From: an uncultured Eubacteriales bacterium
GTDB taxonomy: Bacteria; Bacillota; Clostridia; Oscillospirales; CAG-272
Length of the DNA stretch: 63,829 nt
NCBI GenBank assembly: GCA_934481515.1
Contig: CAKSPO010000007.1
Coordinates: forward strand, 1 to 63,829
Direction of reading: 5' to 3'
The position numbers and the translations under genes were made by a program. Shown here one piece after another: positions 15,708-24,885 of this stretch; the first letter of the stretch is position 1; every line of letters begins with the position of its first letter. The notes beneath the pieces are model-generated. The model was not told where the DNA came from and did not search any database. It worked only from the letters and a program-made list of their open reading frames with translations.

Positions 15708-18251
15708 TCAGACCTTCCGGATCCGCAACGCAATCGCAGAGCAATCGTCGTGCCGCTCCTCCTCAGCGGCGTGGAGGCAGATATGATATACGATCTCATC
15801 CGGGGTCAGCTCCCCGGCATGCTCCAGAAAACCGATCAGCCAGGCACAATCCGGATCTCCCTCCAAAATTCCGTCGCTGACCAATACCACCGTGTCCCCG
15901 GCTCGCAAAGGGAACTCTGTTTTTTGCGCATCCAGTGTTCCGATGATGCCGATGGGAACCGTACCGGAGTGAATCCGATGCACGACCTTTCCCCGGATCA
16001 CAAAGCTTGGTGCCGCCCCGCTCTTGATAAAGGAGGCATCCGCGCTCATCAGATCCAGCTCCAACAGATCCACCGTAGAGGAGCACTCCCGGGAGCTGTC
16101 CGAGCCGCGGGAGCGGATCATATTGTTCAGCATCCGCAAAGAGGTTCCGGCACGGTTCCCGGCGCGGAGCATCTTTTCCAAAAATACCGAACACAGATTG
16201 GAGGTCAGCGCCGCCTCCTTTCCGCACCCCATTCCGTCGCTGATGAGCGCATAGAAATAATCCTTTTTGTTGGAAAACAGATTGACCGTATCCCCGCTGA
16301 CCCCGCCGTCCGCGGAAACGTTGTTCTGCGCGCCCTCCACCGAAATTTTCCGTTTTGCCTGCAAATGCAGAATGCTGATCCCGTTTTCCACCTCGAATAC
16401 AGGATCGCAGAGCTCCGTTCCGCAAAGCTCGCCGAGATCGGCACGCAGGGTTTCCGCGCTGACCTTTGCATTTTCCAGATCCACACCGCGGATCAGAATT
16501 CTGCGTTTTCGCTGTCCGTACACCGTAATTCCGGCGGCATGCACTCCGGCGTCCGCCAGATAGACGGCAATTTTCTTTTCCGTTTCCGCGTCAAAACGGT
16601 ATTCCCCGTCGTCCTCCTCCAATGCATCATTGATAATGTCCGCCGCCGCTTCATAATCCATAGCAAAGATTTCCGTACGGTTGTTGCGCAGCATCTCGCC
16701 GGTCAGACGTGCACAGTCGCGGTTGATCTGTTCCAGAATCCCGTCCGCCTGCACGCAGCGGTGAAGAAGTTCCTCCGGCAAAGGCGCCCGCGAAACCTTC
16801 CCCTTTGTATGGAGCTGCGCAATCAGGCCATTGACTCCGCCCAGCGTCTCGGCATATTCCGCTCCCCAGCAGACGGTATGATTCGGACAATCCTTGCAAT
16901 AGCGGTCAAACGCCCCATCGCAGATGCGACGCAAATCCAACGTCCCCGGTCGCCGAAACCGATCGCTGAGATTGTAGAACACCTCCGAGAGTGAAGAAAA
17001 CGCATCGGAAATTCCGCGGAACCGCTCGCTGGAGACCTCATAACGACGGCTTTCCACCGCGCGCCGGGTTCCCGTGTCCTCCGCCGGACAGCCGAACTCC
17101 CGGTTTGCATTCTGCCATTTTTCCAGAGCCGTAAAAACAGCCCCGGCGAGGAGCGCCGACGGCAGCACCGCAATCAGCGTCTGCGCCCCACCGGCATAGA
17201 CAAACCAGACCGACATTCCCGTCATGGCAAGAAGGAGCGCCGCTCCTTCTTTTTTTGCATTCCGCAGGAGCAGAAATCCAAGCGCCGCCAGCAAAAACGC
17301 AGGCGCAAACAGCGGAGCATACGCCACACCGCAAAGCAAAGCCGCAAGAATTCCCGCAACGGCACCACGCCGGTGGCAGACATAAACCGAAAAGAAGAAG
17401 GAAAGCAGAATCGGAACGGAAAACACCGAAACCGTCATCCCCGCCGCGGAATAAATCAGGCTGAACAAAAGCGCCCCTTCCGAAATCCCGCGCAAAATAC
17501 CGGATCCGATTCTCTGTTCCAGCGCAACGGAATAGACCATCACCGCCGCCGGAACCACCAAGACCGCAAAAACCGCCGCCCAAAGGTCGTAATACCGAAA
17601 GCCTCCGGCAATCAACCGATAAAGCCCCACAATCAGCATGCAGACCGCTCCGGTCGCCATCCGCAGACGTACGCTCTCACTGAAAATCTCCCGTATCTGC
17701 TCCCGAAAACGCTTCCGGAACACGCCGGACGAAACCCGCCGAAGCATTCCCCGGAAACCGGAATCCACTGCACCTTCTCCGTCTGCGCCGTCCTCGTCTG
17801 CAGTACCGGCTTCCGCATTCCGCTCTTTTGCCGCAACCGTCGCGGCAAGCTTGCGCCGCAACTTCCCCGGCAACGTCACACGACCTTCCGGAGAATCCAG
17901 CAACGCGGCAGACAACAACCGGATCAGCGCCGCGGCAAGATAGGTACAGGCATACACAACCGGATTCTGCACGTTTCCCAGAAAGCAGGAAAGCAACAGC
18001 CCCGCAAAAACGGAGCCGGTATGCCTGCCGGAAGCCGCACACAACAGCGCCGGTCCCAGCGGACGGGTTCCGAACAGCATCTGCGCATGCCCGAAGAGAA
18101 ATCCGGCGCCGCCCCACAAAAGCTCCCGCAGAAATACTGCAAGCACCACGCGCAACCGTCCGGATTCTGCTTTTCTGCCCTCCGCAATTCCGTCTGCTCT
18201 CTTTTCTTTTTGTTGCCTTTTGACTTTTCCGTTGACTTTTTGTTCCTGCAT
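15708..18251 (-). CDS. spoIIE: stage II sporulation protein E (SpoIIE-type PP2C phosphatase)
   Basis: An 847-residue protein with a basic N-terminus, about ten hydrophobic segments over residues 35-370, a linker, and a C-terminal PP2C/SpoIIE phosphatase domain. Metal-binding motifs are SDGMGCGKEA near residue 670, VSDGILEGD, and HDDCSAIAL at the end. In Bacillus SpoIIE dephosphorylates SpoIIAA at the septum and so switches on sigma-F in the forespore. The basic N-tail plus a long acidic/charged insertion between early helices (about residues 140-190) is longer than in Bacillus. The gene is alone on the reverse strand. It marks the lineage as derived from endospore formers, though spores themselves cannot be shown from this window. 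Confidence 0.92.
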   Translation of the reverse strand: MQEQKVNGKVKRQQKEKRADGIAEGRKAESGRLRVVLAVFLRELLWGGAGFLFGHAQMLFGTRPLGPALLCAASGRHTGSVFAGLLLSCFLGNVQNPVVYACTYLAAALIRLLSAALLDSPEGRVTLPGKLRRKLAATVAAKERNAEAGTADEDGADGEGAVDSGFRGMLRRVSSGVFRKRFREQIREIFSESVRLRMATGAVCMLIVGLYRLIAGGFRYYDLWAAVFAVLVVPAAVMVYSVALEQRIGSGILRGISEGALLFSLIYSAAGMTVSVFSVPILLSFFFSVYVCHRRGAVAGILAALLCGVAYAPLFAPAFLLAALGFLLLRNAKKEGAALLLAMTGMSVWFVYAGGAQTLIAVLPSALLAGAVFTALEKWQNANREFGCPAEDTGTRRAVESRRYEVSSERFRGISDAFSSLSEVFYNLSDRFRRPGTLDLRRICDGAFDRYCKDCPNHTVCWGAEYAETLGGVNGLIAQLHTKGKVSRAPLPEELLHRCVQADGILEQINRDCARLTGEMLRNNRTEIFAMDYEAAADIINDALEEDDGEYRFDAETEKKIAVYLADAGVHAAGITVYGQRKRRILIRGVDLENAKVSAETLRADLGELCGTELCDPVFEVENGISILHLQAKRKISVEGAQNNVSADGGVSGDTVNLFSNKKDYFYALISDGMGCGKEAALTSNLCSVFLEKMLRAGNRAGTSLRMLNNMIRSRGSDSSRECSSTVDLLELDLMSADASFIKSGAAPSFVIRGKVVHRIHSGTVPIGIIGTLDAQKTEFPLRAGDTVVLVSDGILEGDPDCAWLIGFLEHAGELTPDEIVYHICLHAAEEERHDDCSAIALRIRKV

Positions 18252-18361
18252 GTGCTTGTCCCTTCCCCTTTTGAATCTCCATTGTTATTTTACTCCATTT
18301 TCCGAGCAGAATCCGTCGAAATACATGACTCGATTTGCCTGTGTTTTTGCTTGAAAAAGGC

Positions 18362-18401
18362 AGAAAAATCCCCTTCTCCGCGATTCCGGGAGAAGGGGAT
18401 T
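18362..18401 (-). terminator. terminator of ABC exporter operon
   Basis: On the reverse strand AATCCCCTTCTCC pairs with GGAGAAGGGGATT (13 pairs) followed by a T run. It separates the ABC genes from spoIIE. Confidence 0.85.
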
Positions 18402-18481
18402 CAAAAAGAGAAAGAAATGTTTGGTTTCCTGTCGCCAAAGGGGCGGATCTGTCAGACGATTTTTTCGCCGCGCAGAAATTT

Positions 18482-20413
18482 TTATTCCAATTCAAATGCA
18501 CCGGTATACAGCCGGTAGTATTGCCCGCGCTCGGCGATCAGCTTCTCGTGACTACCGCGCTCAATGATACGACCGTGATCCAGAACCATAATCACATCGG
18601 AATTCCGGACGGTGGATAAACGGTGTGCAATGACAAATACCGTTCTGCCTTTCATCAAAGCGTCCATTCCGCGCTGAACGATGGCTTCGGTACGGGTATC
18701 AATAGAGGAGGTTGCCTCATCCAGAATCATAACCGGGGGATCGGCAACCGCAGCGCGCGCAATGGCAATGAGCTGGCGCTGTCCCTGCGACAGATTGGCA
18801 CCGTTGTTGGAAAGCTCGGTGTGATACCCATGCGGCAACCGGGTGATAAAATCGTCCGCACCGGCAAGCTTTGCCGCCGCAATACACTCCTCGTCGGTTG
18901 CATCCAGCTTTCCGTAACGGATATTGTCAAAAACGGTTCCCGTAAACAGATTCGTCTCCTGAAGAACGATTCCTAAGGAGCGCCGCAGATCTGCCTTTTT
19001 GATCTTGTTGATGTTGATTCCGTCGTAACGGATTTTCCCGTCTTCAATGTCGTAAAAACGGTTAATCAGATTGGTGATCGTCGTTTTCCCGGCACCCGTT
19101 GCGCCGACAAAGGCGACCTTCTGCCCCGGCTCCGCAAAAACACTGACATCGTGCAAAACCGGCTTTCCTTCCTGGTAGGAGAAATCCACATCCGTCATCC
19201 GCACGTCGCCCCGGAGCGGCTGGTAGGTCACGCTTCCGTCTGCGCTATGCGGATGCTTCCATGCCCAGTGTCCGGTATGATGACCGGCTTCCGTCACACT
19301 GCCGTCCGGCGCAATCTCCGCATCCACCAGCGTCACATATCCGTCGTCCGCCTCCGGCTTTTCATCCATCAGAGCAAAGACCCGCTCCGCTCCCGCCATT
19401 GCCATGACAATGGAGTTGATCTGCTGGCTGACCTGATTGATGTTTCCCGTAAACTGCTTTGCCATGGAAAGAAATGCGACAATGATACCGGCATCCACCA
19501 GCATCGTGCCGGAAAAAGCGGCGCTGATGGATGGATTCGGCACCTGTCCGACCAGGAACAAGCAACCGACAATCGCCAGAATGACATAAAGAACGTTACC
19601 GATATTCATAATAACCGGACCCAGCATATTGGCATAGGCATTGGCACGGTAGCTCTGCTGGAACAGATCTTCATTGATCCGGTCAAAGTCCTCCTGGCTT
19701 GCATTCTCATGGCAAAAGACCTTTACCACCTTCTGCCCGTTCATCATCTCCTGCACATAGCCCTCAAGCCGGGCAACCATTTTTTGCAGAGCGATAAAGA
19801 ACTTTGCGGAGCCGCCGGCAAACTTTTTGGCAACCACCGCCATCAGCACCACGCCAAGCGTCAGAATCAGCGTCAGAGGAATGCTGTAGTAGAGCATGAT
19901 GAAGAAAACGCTCAGCACGATTACGCCGGAGCGGATCAGCGTCGGAATTGCCTGCCCGACCAGCTGACGGAGCGTGTCAATGTCATTGGTGTAATAGCTC
20001 ATAATGTCGCCGTGCTTGTGCGTGTCAAAATACCCGATGGGAAGGTTTTGCATTCCGTTGAACATGGTTTTCCGCATCCGGCTGAGGAAGCTCTGCGTAA
20101 TGACCGCCATGAGCTGTGTCTCCAGCGTCACGGCAATGATGGAAAGAACATAGAAAACGATCAACAGCATCACCTTGGGAACGATCTCTCCGCGTACCGC
20201 CTCCCAGGACAGTCCGTTTTTGACGCTATAGGTGATCGCATTGACCACCTTCTCCAGAAAGATGGCAGGGATAGCGGATGCCACCGCCGAAAAAATGATA
20301 CATACAATCGAAACCGGAAGCAATACGGGATAGTAGGAAAAGAGCATCCGCAACAGTCTCTTCAGCACATCCCCGTTCATGCGCGGCTTCGCGGAAGAAT
20401 TATTCTGCTTCAT
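18482..20413 (-). CDS. ABC exporter half-transporter, canonical ATPase site
   Basis: A 643-residue protein: six membrane helices (about residues 20-330) then an ATPase domain. Walker A GATGAGKTT, signature LSQGQRQ and Walker B ILDEATSSID with the catalytic Glu are all intact. A loop of about 45 residues rich in His/Gly/Asp sits between the membrane and ATPase domains (VTEAGHHTGHWAWKHPHS). The start at 20413 follows GGAGGTGA and overlaps the upstream half-transporter by 14 bases; a longer frame to 20485 is less likely. It pairs with the next gene as a heterodimeric multidrug-type exporter. Confidence 0.88.
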   Translation of the reverse strand: MKQNNSSAKPRMNGDVLKRLLRMLFSYYPVLLPVSIVCIIFSAVASAIPAIFLEKVVNAITYSVKNGLSWEAVRGEIVPKVMLLIVFYVLSIIAVTLETQLMAVITQSFLSRMRKTMFNGMQNLPIGYFDTHKHGDIMSYYTNDIDTLRQLVGQAIPTLIRSGVIVLSVFFIMLYYSIPLTLILTLGVVLMAVVAKKFAGGSAKFFIALQKMVARLEGYVQEMMNGQKVVKVFCHENASQEDFDRINEDLFQQSYRANAYANMLGPVIMNIGNVLYVILAIVGCLFLVGQVPNPSISAAFSGTMLVDAGIIVAFLSMAKQFTGNINQVSQQINSIVMAMAGAERVFALMDEKPEADDGYVTLVDAEIAPDGSVTEAGHHTGHWAWKHPHSADGSVTYQPLRGDVRMTDVDFSYQEGKPVLHDVSVFAEPGQKVAFVGATGAGKTTITNLINRFYDIEDGKIRYDGININKIKKADLRRSLGIVLQETNLFTGTVFDNIRYGKLDATDEECIAAAKLAGADDFITRLPHGYHTELSNNGANLSQGQRQLIAIARAAVADPPVMILDEATSSIDTRTEAIVQRGMDALMKGRTVFVIAHRLSTVRNSDVIMVLDHGRIIERGSHEKLIAERGQYYRLYTGAFELE

Positions 20414-22157
20414 TCTGCTCACCTCCGTTGGTTTGCTGTTCGTAAACTTCCCGGTAAATTTCACTGCTTTGCAAAAGCTCCCCATGCGTTCCGGACGCCG
20501 CGATTTTCCCCTGATCCATCACCAGAATCAGGTCGGCATCCTGCACGGATGCAATCCGCTGGGCAATGATGATCTTGGTCGTTTCCGGAATGTAGGAACG
20601 GAATCCGGCGCGGATCATTGCGTCCGTCCGGGTATCCACCGCGCTGGTGGAATCGTCCAGAATCAGAATCTTCGGTTTTCGCAACAGCGCACGGGCAATG
20701 CAAAGACGTTGCTTCTGTCCGCCGGAAACGTTGGTTCCTCCTTGCTCGATCATGGTATCATATCCGTTCGGGAAGGAACGGATGAATTCATCCGCCTGTG
20801 CAAGACGGCAGGCTTCTTCCATGTCCGCATCCGTTGCCTCCGCATTTCCCCAACGCAGATTTTCACGGATGGTACCGGAAAAGAGCAGGTTTTTCTGCAA
20901 TACCATAGCGACGGAATTACGCAGTACCGGAAGCGCATAGTTGCGCACATCCACACCGCCAACCATTACCACACCCTCGCTTGCATCATAAAGACGCGGA
21001 ATCAGCTGCACCAGCGAAGACTTGCTGGAGCCGGTTCCGCCGATGATACCGACGGTCATGCCGGAACGGATGTGCAGATTCACTCCCGACAGAGCAAAGC
21101 TCTCCGCCTGCGCGGAATATCTGAAACTAACCCCTTCAAAATCCACCGACCCATCCTTCACCTCATTGACGGGATGCTCCGGTACCTCCATATCCGGTAC
21201 CTCATCCAGAACCTCGCAAATCCGTTTGGCAGACTCGGCAGAGATGGTCAGAATCACATAGACCATGGAAAGCATCATCAAAGACATCAGAATCTGCATT
21301 CCGTAGGTCAGAAGCGCGGAAATCTGTCCGATCTGCACCCCGCCGATCCCGTTGATCGCCATATAGGAGCCAAGCAGCAGAATGACCGCCATATTGAAAT
21401 ACATGCAGAAGTTCATCAGCGGCGTATTGAGCGCCACAATCCGCTCCGCACGGGTGAAATCATCACAGATAGAATCCGCAGCATCCCCGAACTTCTTCTT
21501 TTCATAGTCCTCTCTGGCAAACCCCTTGACCACGCGCATCGCGCGCACATTCTCTTCAATGGATTCGTTCAGACGGTCGTATTTGCGGAATACCCGATGA
21601 AACGCCGGCATTGCTTTCTTGCCGATCAGCATCAACCCCGCCGCCAGCACGGGAATCACGACCGCAAAGGTCGCCGCAAGCCAGCCGCCCATATAGGCGG
21701 ACATCACCACCGAAAAAATCAGCATCAGAGGACTGCGGACGGCGGTCCGGATCAGCATCATGAATGCCATCTGCACATTGGAGGTATCCGTCGTCAGGCG
21801 CGTGACCAGAGATGCCGTGGAAAACCGGTCAATGTTCCCGAAAGTAAAGGTCTGCACCTTCGCAAACAGATCATGCCGCAGGTTCTTTGCAAAGCCGGAA
21901 GATGCGCGGGCACAGGTAAAGCCTGCAAGTCCGCCGCAGGTCAGAGAGCAGAGCGCCATGATAACCAAAACAACCCCGACCCCAATGATCTCCGACATTG
22001 AAAGATCCGTTCCCTTTTCCTGAATCCGGTTAATCAGATAGGTTGCCGTGACAAACGGAATCAGGGTTTCAATCACCGATTCTCCCACCATCAAGAACAG
22101 CGTCAGAATGGTGGCGCGCTTGTATTCACGAATACATTTGGCAAATTTTTTGATCAT
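20400..22157 (-). CDS. ABC exporter half-transporter with degenerate ATPase site
   Basis: A 585-residue protein with six membrane helices and an ATPase domain. Its Walker A is GGTGSSKSS, the signature is VSGGQKQR, and Walker B ends LDDSTSAVD, with Asp in place of the catalytic Glu. This is the pattern of the non-hydrolysing partner in heterodimeric exporters such as BmrC/BmrD. First gene of the pair. Upstream on the reverse strand a TATAAT lies at 22243-22248 without a convincing -35. Substrate unknown. Confidence 0.88.
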   Translation of the reverse strand: MIKKFAKCIREYKRATILTLFLMVGESVIETLIPFVTATYLINRIQEKGTDLSMSEIIGVGVVLVIMALCSLTCGGLAGFTCARASSGFAKNLRHDLFAKVQTFTFGNIDRFSTASLVTRLTTDTSNVQMAFMMLIRTAVRSPLMLIFSVVMSAYMGGWLAATFAVVIPVLAAGLMLIGKKAMPAFHRVFRKYDRLNESIEENVRAMRVVKGFAREDYEKKKFGDAADSICDDFTRAERIVALNTPLMNFCMYFNMAVILLLGSYMAINGIGGVQIGQISALLTYGMQILMSLMMLSMVYVILTISAESAKRICEVLDEVPDMEVPEHPVNEVKDGSVDFEGVSFRYSAQAESFALSGVNLHIRSGMTVGIIGGTGSSKSSLVQLIPRLYDASEGVVMVGGVDVRNYALPVLRNSVAMVLQKNLLFSGTIRENLRWGNAEATDADMEEACRLAQADEFIRSFPNGYDTMIEQGGTNVSGGQKQRLCIARALLRKPKILILDDSTSAVDTRTDAMIRAGFRSYIPETTKIIIAQRIASVQDADLILVMDQGKIAASGTHGELLQSSEIYREVYEQQTNGGEQNEAE

Positions 22158-22460
22158 AAAAAACTCCCGTCATCCTTTCATCCAAAAGCCTGGTCTGCCC
22201 TGCAAACGCCCTCACATATGAACTTCTCTGATTCATACCAATATTATAAACGCGCAAAACCGCTAAAACAGATTTTACCATGAAACCAAGGAAAAGTCAA
22301 TACCCGAAATTTCTTGAATTTGCCCCACCGTCATAAGAGCATTTTGTGTAGGATGCCGGAAAAAGTTGATTGGCAAAAACAACTTTTTCAAAGAAGCATT
22401 GGGGAACTTCCCGGCAGGGTGCCGCATACTCTCATAACAAAAAACAAAGGAGGTTTTTCT

Positions 22461-22949
22461 ATGCATCCGTCCGAACAGAAGCCGCTACGACCGTTCCGAC
22501 CGTCCCCCATCGGCTGTATCCGAAAAGACCCCGCCTTCGCCGGCGCGGTCTCCCTCTGCGCAATAAACGCGCTGGGAACAGTCACAGCCGACATTTTTCG
22601 CAGTCTGCTGACCGAACAAAAGAACCGGGAATTGTCCGCACTTTTTGAGGAAACCGCATCGGCAGAGCTACTGCAATTCCGCAGTCTTTGGCAACTGACC
22701 CTGGCACTTGGCGGAAATCCGCCCGTCTGCCCGCCACGCACCCCGAACTGCACACGCTTCCTTCGCAGAGAAGGAGAAGCCGGGCGTTTTTGCCTTCCGG
22801 AAGCATCACACGCTCAGCACCGGAAAATTGCGGAGGAGTGCCGTCGGCTTTCCGTACAAAGCCGGGATCCGGTTCTGACGTCTCTTCTCATTGCCGTTCT
22901 GAAAGAGGAGGAACGCCTTCTTTCCCTCCTTTCGCAGTCCGGATTTTGA
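22461..22949 (+). CDS. small ferritin-like-fold protein, metal ligands doubtful
   Basis: A 162-residue protein started by an AAAGGAGG at 22445. The region ETASAELLQFRSLWQLTLALGGNPP resembles the E-x-x-x-E-x-x-H helix of ferritin-like and Mn-catalase-like proteins of Clostridia, and a late EEERLLSLL helix fits the fourth helix. The expected histidine after the second Glu is Phe here (LLQF), and other ligands are not obvious, so metal binding may be lost. A CPPRTPNC insertion is unusual. No neighbour hints at function. The family assignment is an inference from helix pattern only. Confidence 0.4.
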   Translation: MHPSEQKPLRPFRPSPIGCIRKDPAFAGAVSLCAINALGTVTADIFRSLLTEQKNRELSALFEETASAELLQFRSLWQLTLALGGNPPVCPPRTPNCTRFLRREGEAGRFCLPEASHAQHRKIAEECRRLSVQSRDPVLTSLLIAVLKEEERLLSLLSQSGF

Positions 22950-23096
22950 TGGATACCGATATTGTTTTTCAAAATAAAAATGTCATCTGTTTTTGTCACA
23001 TACGACATTTCCCGCTTTTTCTGCGACAAAAGCAGAGATATTGTAGAAAATTAAAAAATGATATACTAAATATAGTATTTTTTTTGCAAAAAATGA

Positions 23097-23125
23097 TTGA
23101 CAAAATATTGCTTTTTTATTATAAT
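23097..23125 (+). promoter_or_regulatory. consensus promoter upstream of 23199 gene
   Basis: TTGACA (23097-23102), 17 bases, TATAAT (23120-23125): perfect consensus. Confidence 0.88.
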
Positions 23126-23198
23126 AAAAATGCGGGGACCATTGCCTTACATCGCAGAGACAAAGGCATGAAAAAATCAAAAAGGAGGACAGGAGAAC

Positions 23199-23900
23199 GT
23201 GAAAAGAAATCGTCATTACCGTCGCAGACGCATGCGCACCGGAACTTTGATTCTGGTTCTTTCCGCAACCGTTCTTTTGCTTGTCTCCTGCGTCGCCGGT
23301 TCCAATGCGCTCTGGATTCGCGGACTGTTCGGCTGGGATCTGAAGGATTATCTGGCAGAATCCACGGAACAAACGTTGTGCGCGGATTCTCCCGTCACGG
23401 AAGACCTGATCGGCAGAGTCCGGATTCTGCTGTCCAACCGAATTGAATTGGAGGAGTTCCGAACCACCTCCGAAGCGGTAGAACTATACCGCGATGCCAT
23501 TCTCAACGATATGCTCCGGGAACATTATTCCATTTATACCGGGAACGCAAATGCCATTCAGGCTGCCGCAAGCGCTTACGCACACAGCACCTACCTGACC
23601 CTGATCCCGGCAGAGGACTTTGAAAACACGGTTTTCCGCTATTTCGGCGGCACCACTGTCCGGCAGGAAGGTACCCAGCGTTTTCCCTATCTTGATCGCG
23701 TAGAAAGCTATACCACCGCCGGACAGGCAAAGGACTGCAAAATCACCGTTCTCCCCTCCTCCGTGGAAGAGACCGCCAGCACCTACCGCATGCGCTTTTC
23801 ACTGTCGGACGGAACCGATACGCAGGACGGCTATACCGCGGTCTTTGTCAAGCGCGACGACGGTAGTTGCTATTGGAAATCTCTCTTGCGCGATGCCTGA
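23199..23900 (+). CDS. secreted or membrane-anchored protein of unknown function
   Basis: A 233-residue protein with a very basic N-terminus (KRNRHYRRRRMR) followed by a hydrophobic segment ending LLLVSCVAGSN at about residues 15-37. This could be a signal anchor or a lipoprotein signal with the Cys at the start of the mature part. The rest is extracytoplasmic and resembles no family I know; a C-terminal beta-rich part (about residues 150-233) looks like the substrate-binding-like NTF2 folds of Clostridial surface proteins, weakly. GTG start with AAAGGAGG 10 bases upstream. Monocistronic with its own strong promoter. Confidence 0.6.
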   Translation: MKRNRHYRRRRMRTGTLILVLSATVLLLVSCVAGSNALWIRGLFGWDLKDYLAESTEQTLCADSPVTEDLIGRVRILLSNRIELEEFRTTSEAVELYRDAILNDMLREHYSIYTGNANAIQAAASAYAHSTYLTLIPAEDFENTVFRYFGGTTVRQEGTQRFPYLDRVESYTTAGQAKDCKITVLPSSVEETASTYRMRFSLSDGTDTQDGYTAVFVKRDDGSCYWKSLLRDA

Positions 23901-23972
23901 ACCGCAAAAGCGCAGGTAAGACCTTTCCAAAGGGAAAAACTGTCATTTCTGTTTGACCGAAGAACATCACAA

Positions 23973-24011
23973 AGAATGCACCTGCCGCGCAAACAGCGAC
24001 AGGTGCATTCT
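23973..24011. terminator. 12-bp hairpin after 23199 gene
   Basis: AGAATGCACCTG (23973-23984) pairs perfectly with CAGGTGCATTCT (24000-24011). No clear U tract follows, so terminator function is probable but not shown. Confidence 0.5.
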
Positions 24012-24069
24012 CAACCGTGCAAATGCCGGTCTTTTTTCCGATCCTACCGACAGGATGTCGACTCCAAGG

Positions 24070-24098
24070 TTGACATTTTCATCGAAAAATGATATACT
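24070..24098 (+). promoter_or_regulatory. promoter of zinc-ribbon membrane protein
   Basis: TTGACA (24070-24075), 17 bases, TATACT (24093-24098). Confidence 0.85.
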
Positions 24099-24125
24099 AT
24101 TTCAAAAACAAAAAAGGAGGCTCGT

Positions 24126-24725
24126 ATGAATACCAGAATTCCGGTTGTCAATGCAGATCTGCGCAAGCGGGTTGTCGCAACCGATACCCGCAGGATGATC
24201 GGCTACCTGCTATGGCTTGTGCTGTGGATTGCCGGCGCCGTATTCTTCAACCTCGGACATGAAACCTACCCGGAAGAACGCAAGCTCCTTGGCTGGAAGC
24301 TTGCGGCATGGATTATGACAGCGCTGATCCTCGGCTTTTTTCTCTTCCGTATCTATCGTTTCTTTACCGACCGCACCGTCAGAGGCGTCATTCTCTCCTC
24401 CGGACTAAGCCATACCTATACTGCAGGTCAGGATCCCGGCTTTTCAAAGAAAGGATACGATTTTCGCCTGCATATCAAGCTCCGTATTCTCTGTGACGAC
24501 GGAAAAACCAAGCGCATCCACTTCGAACAAAAAAACAATTCCTATTTCTGCTACCGCGCAGGCGAACGGATTCTCCGGTTTCACGGACTTCCGTACCCCA
24601 TCAATCTGTCCTCCGCCGCAGAGCATGGTTATGTCTGCCCCAGTTGCGGAAGAGTATACCCTTCGCTTCCGGATCGGTGCGAGGACTGCCGTTACTCCGT
24701 TCCGGATCCTGAAGAATTTCTGTAA
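24126..24725 (+). CDS. two-TM membrane protein with C-terminal zinc ribbon
   Basis: A 199-residue protein with two membrane helices (about residues 24-43 and 58-78), a cytoplasmic beta-rich domain, and a C-terminal rubredoxin-like zinc ribbon: CPSCG near residue 175 and CEDC near residue 190. AAAGGAGG precedes the ATG. No family recognised. The zinc knuckle behind a membrane anchor could sense or scaffold; this is not determined. Confidence 0.6.
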   Translation: MNTRIPVVNADLRKRVVATDTRRMIGYLLWLVLWIAGAVFFNLGHETYPEERKLLGWKLAAWIMTALILGFFLFRIYRFFTDRTVRGVILSSGLSHTYTAGQDPGFSKKGYDFRLHIKLRILCDDGKTKRIHFEQKNNSYFCYRAGERILRFHGLPYPINLSSAAEHGYVCPSCGRVYPSLPDRCEDCRYSVPDPEEFL

Positions 24726-24760
24726 ATGCCGAAAAGACGCCTCGGAAAAATATAGAAGAA

Positions 24761-24799
24761 GAGCCGCCGCAAACCGGGGTTTCCGGTTTGCGGCGGCTC
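24761..24799. terminator. 17-bp GC-rich hairpin after zinc-ribbon gene
   Basis: 24761-24777 (GAGCCGCCGCAAACCGG) pairs perfectly with 24783-24799. It has no strong U tract on either strand; probable bidirectional terminator between convergent genes. Confidence 0.6.
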
Positions 24800-24885
24800 C
24801 GCACTTTCAAGCGTTTTTCAGAAATCCGGCGCTTCAGGAGGGTGTTGCTTTTCCCGATGACTGAAAACGAAAGAAAACGCTGTCA

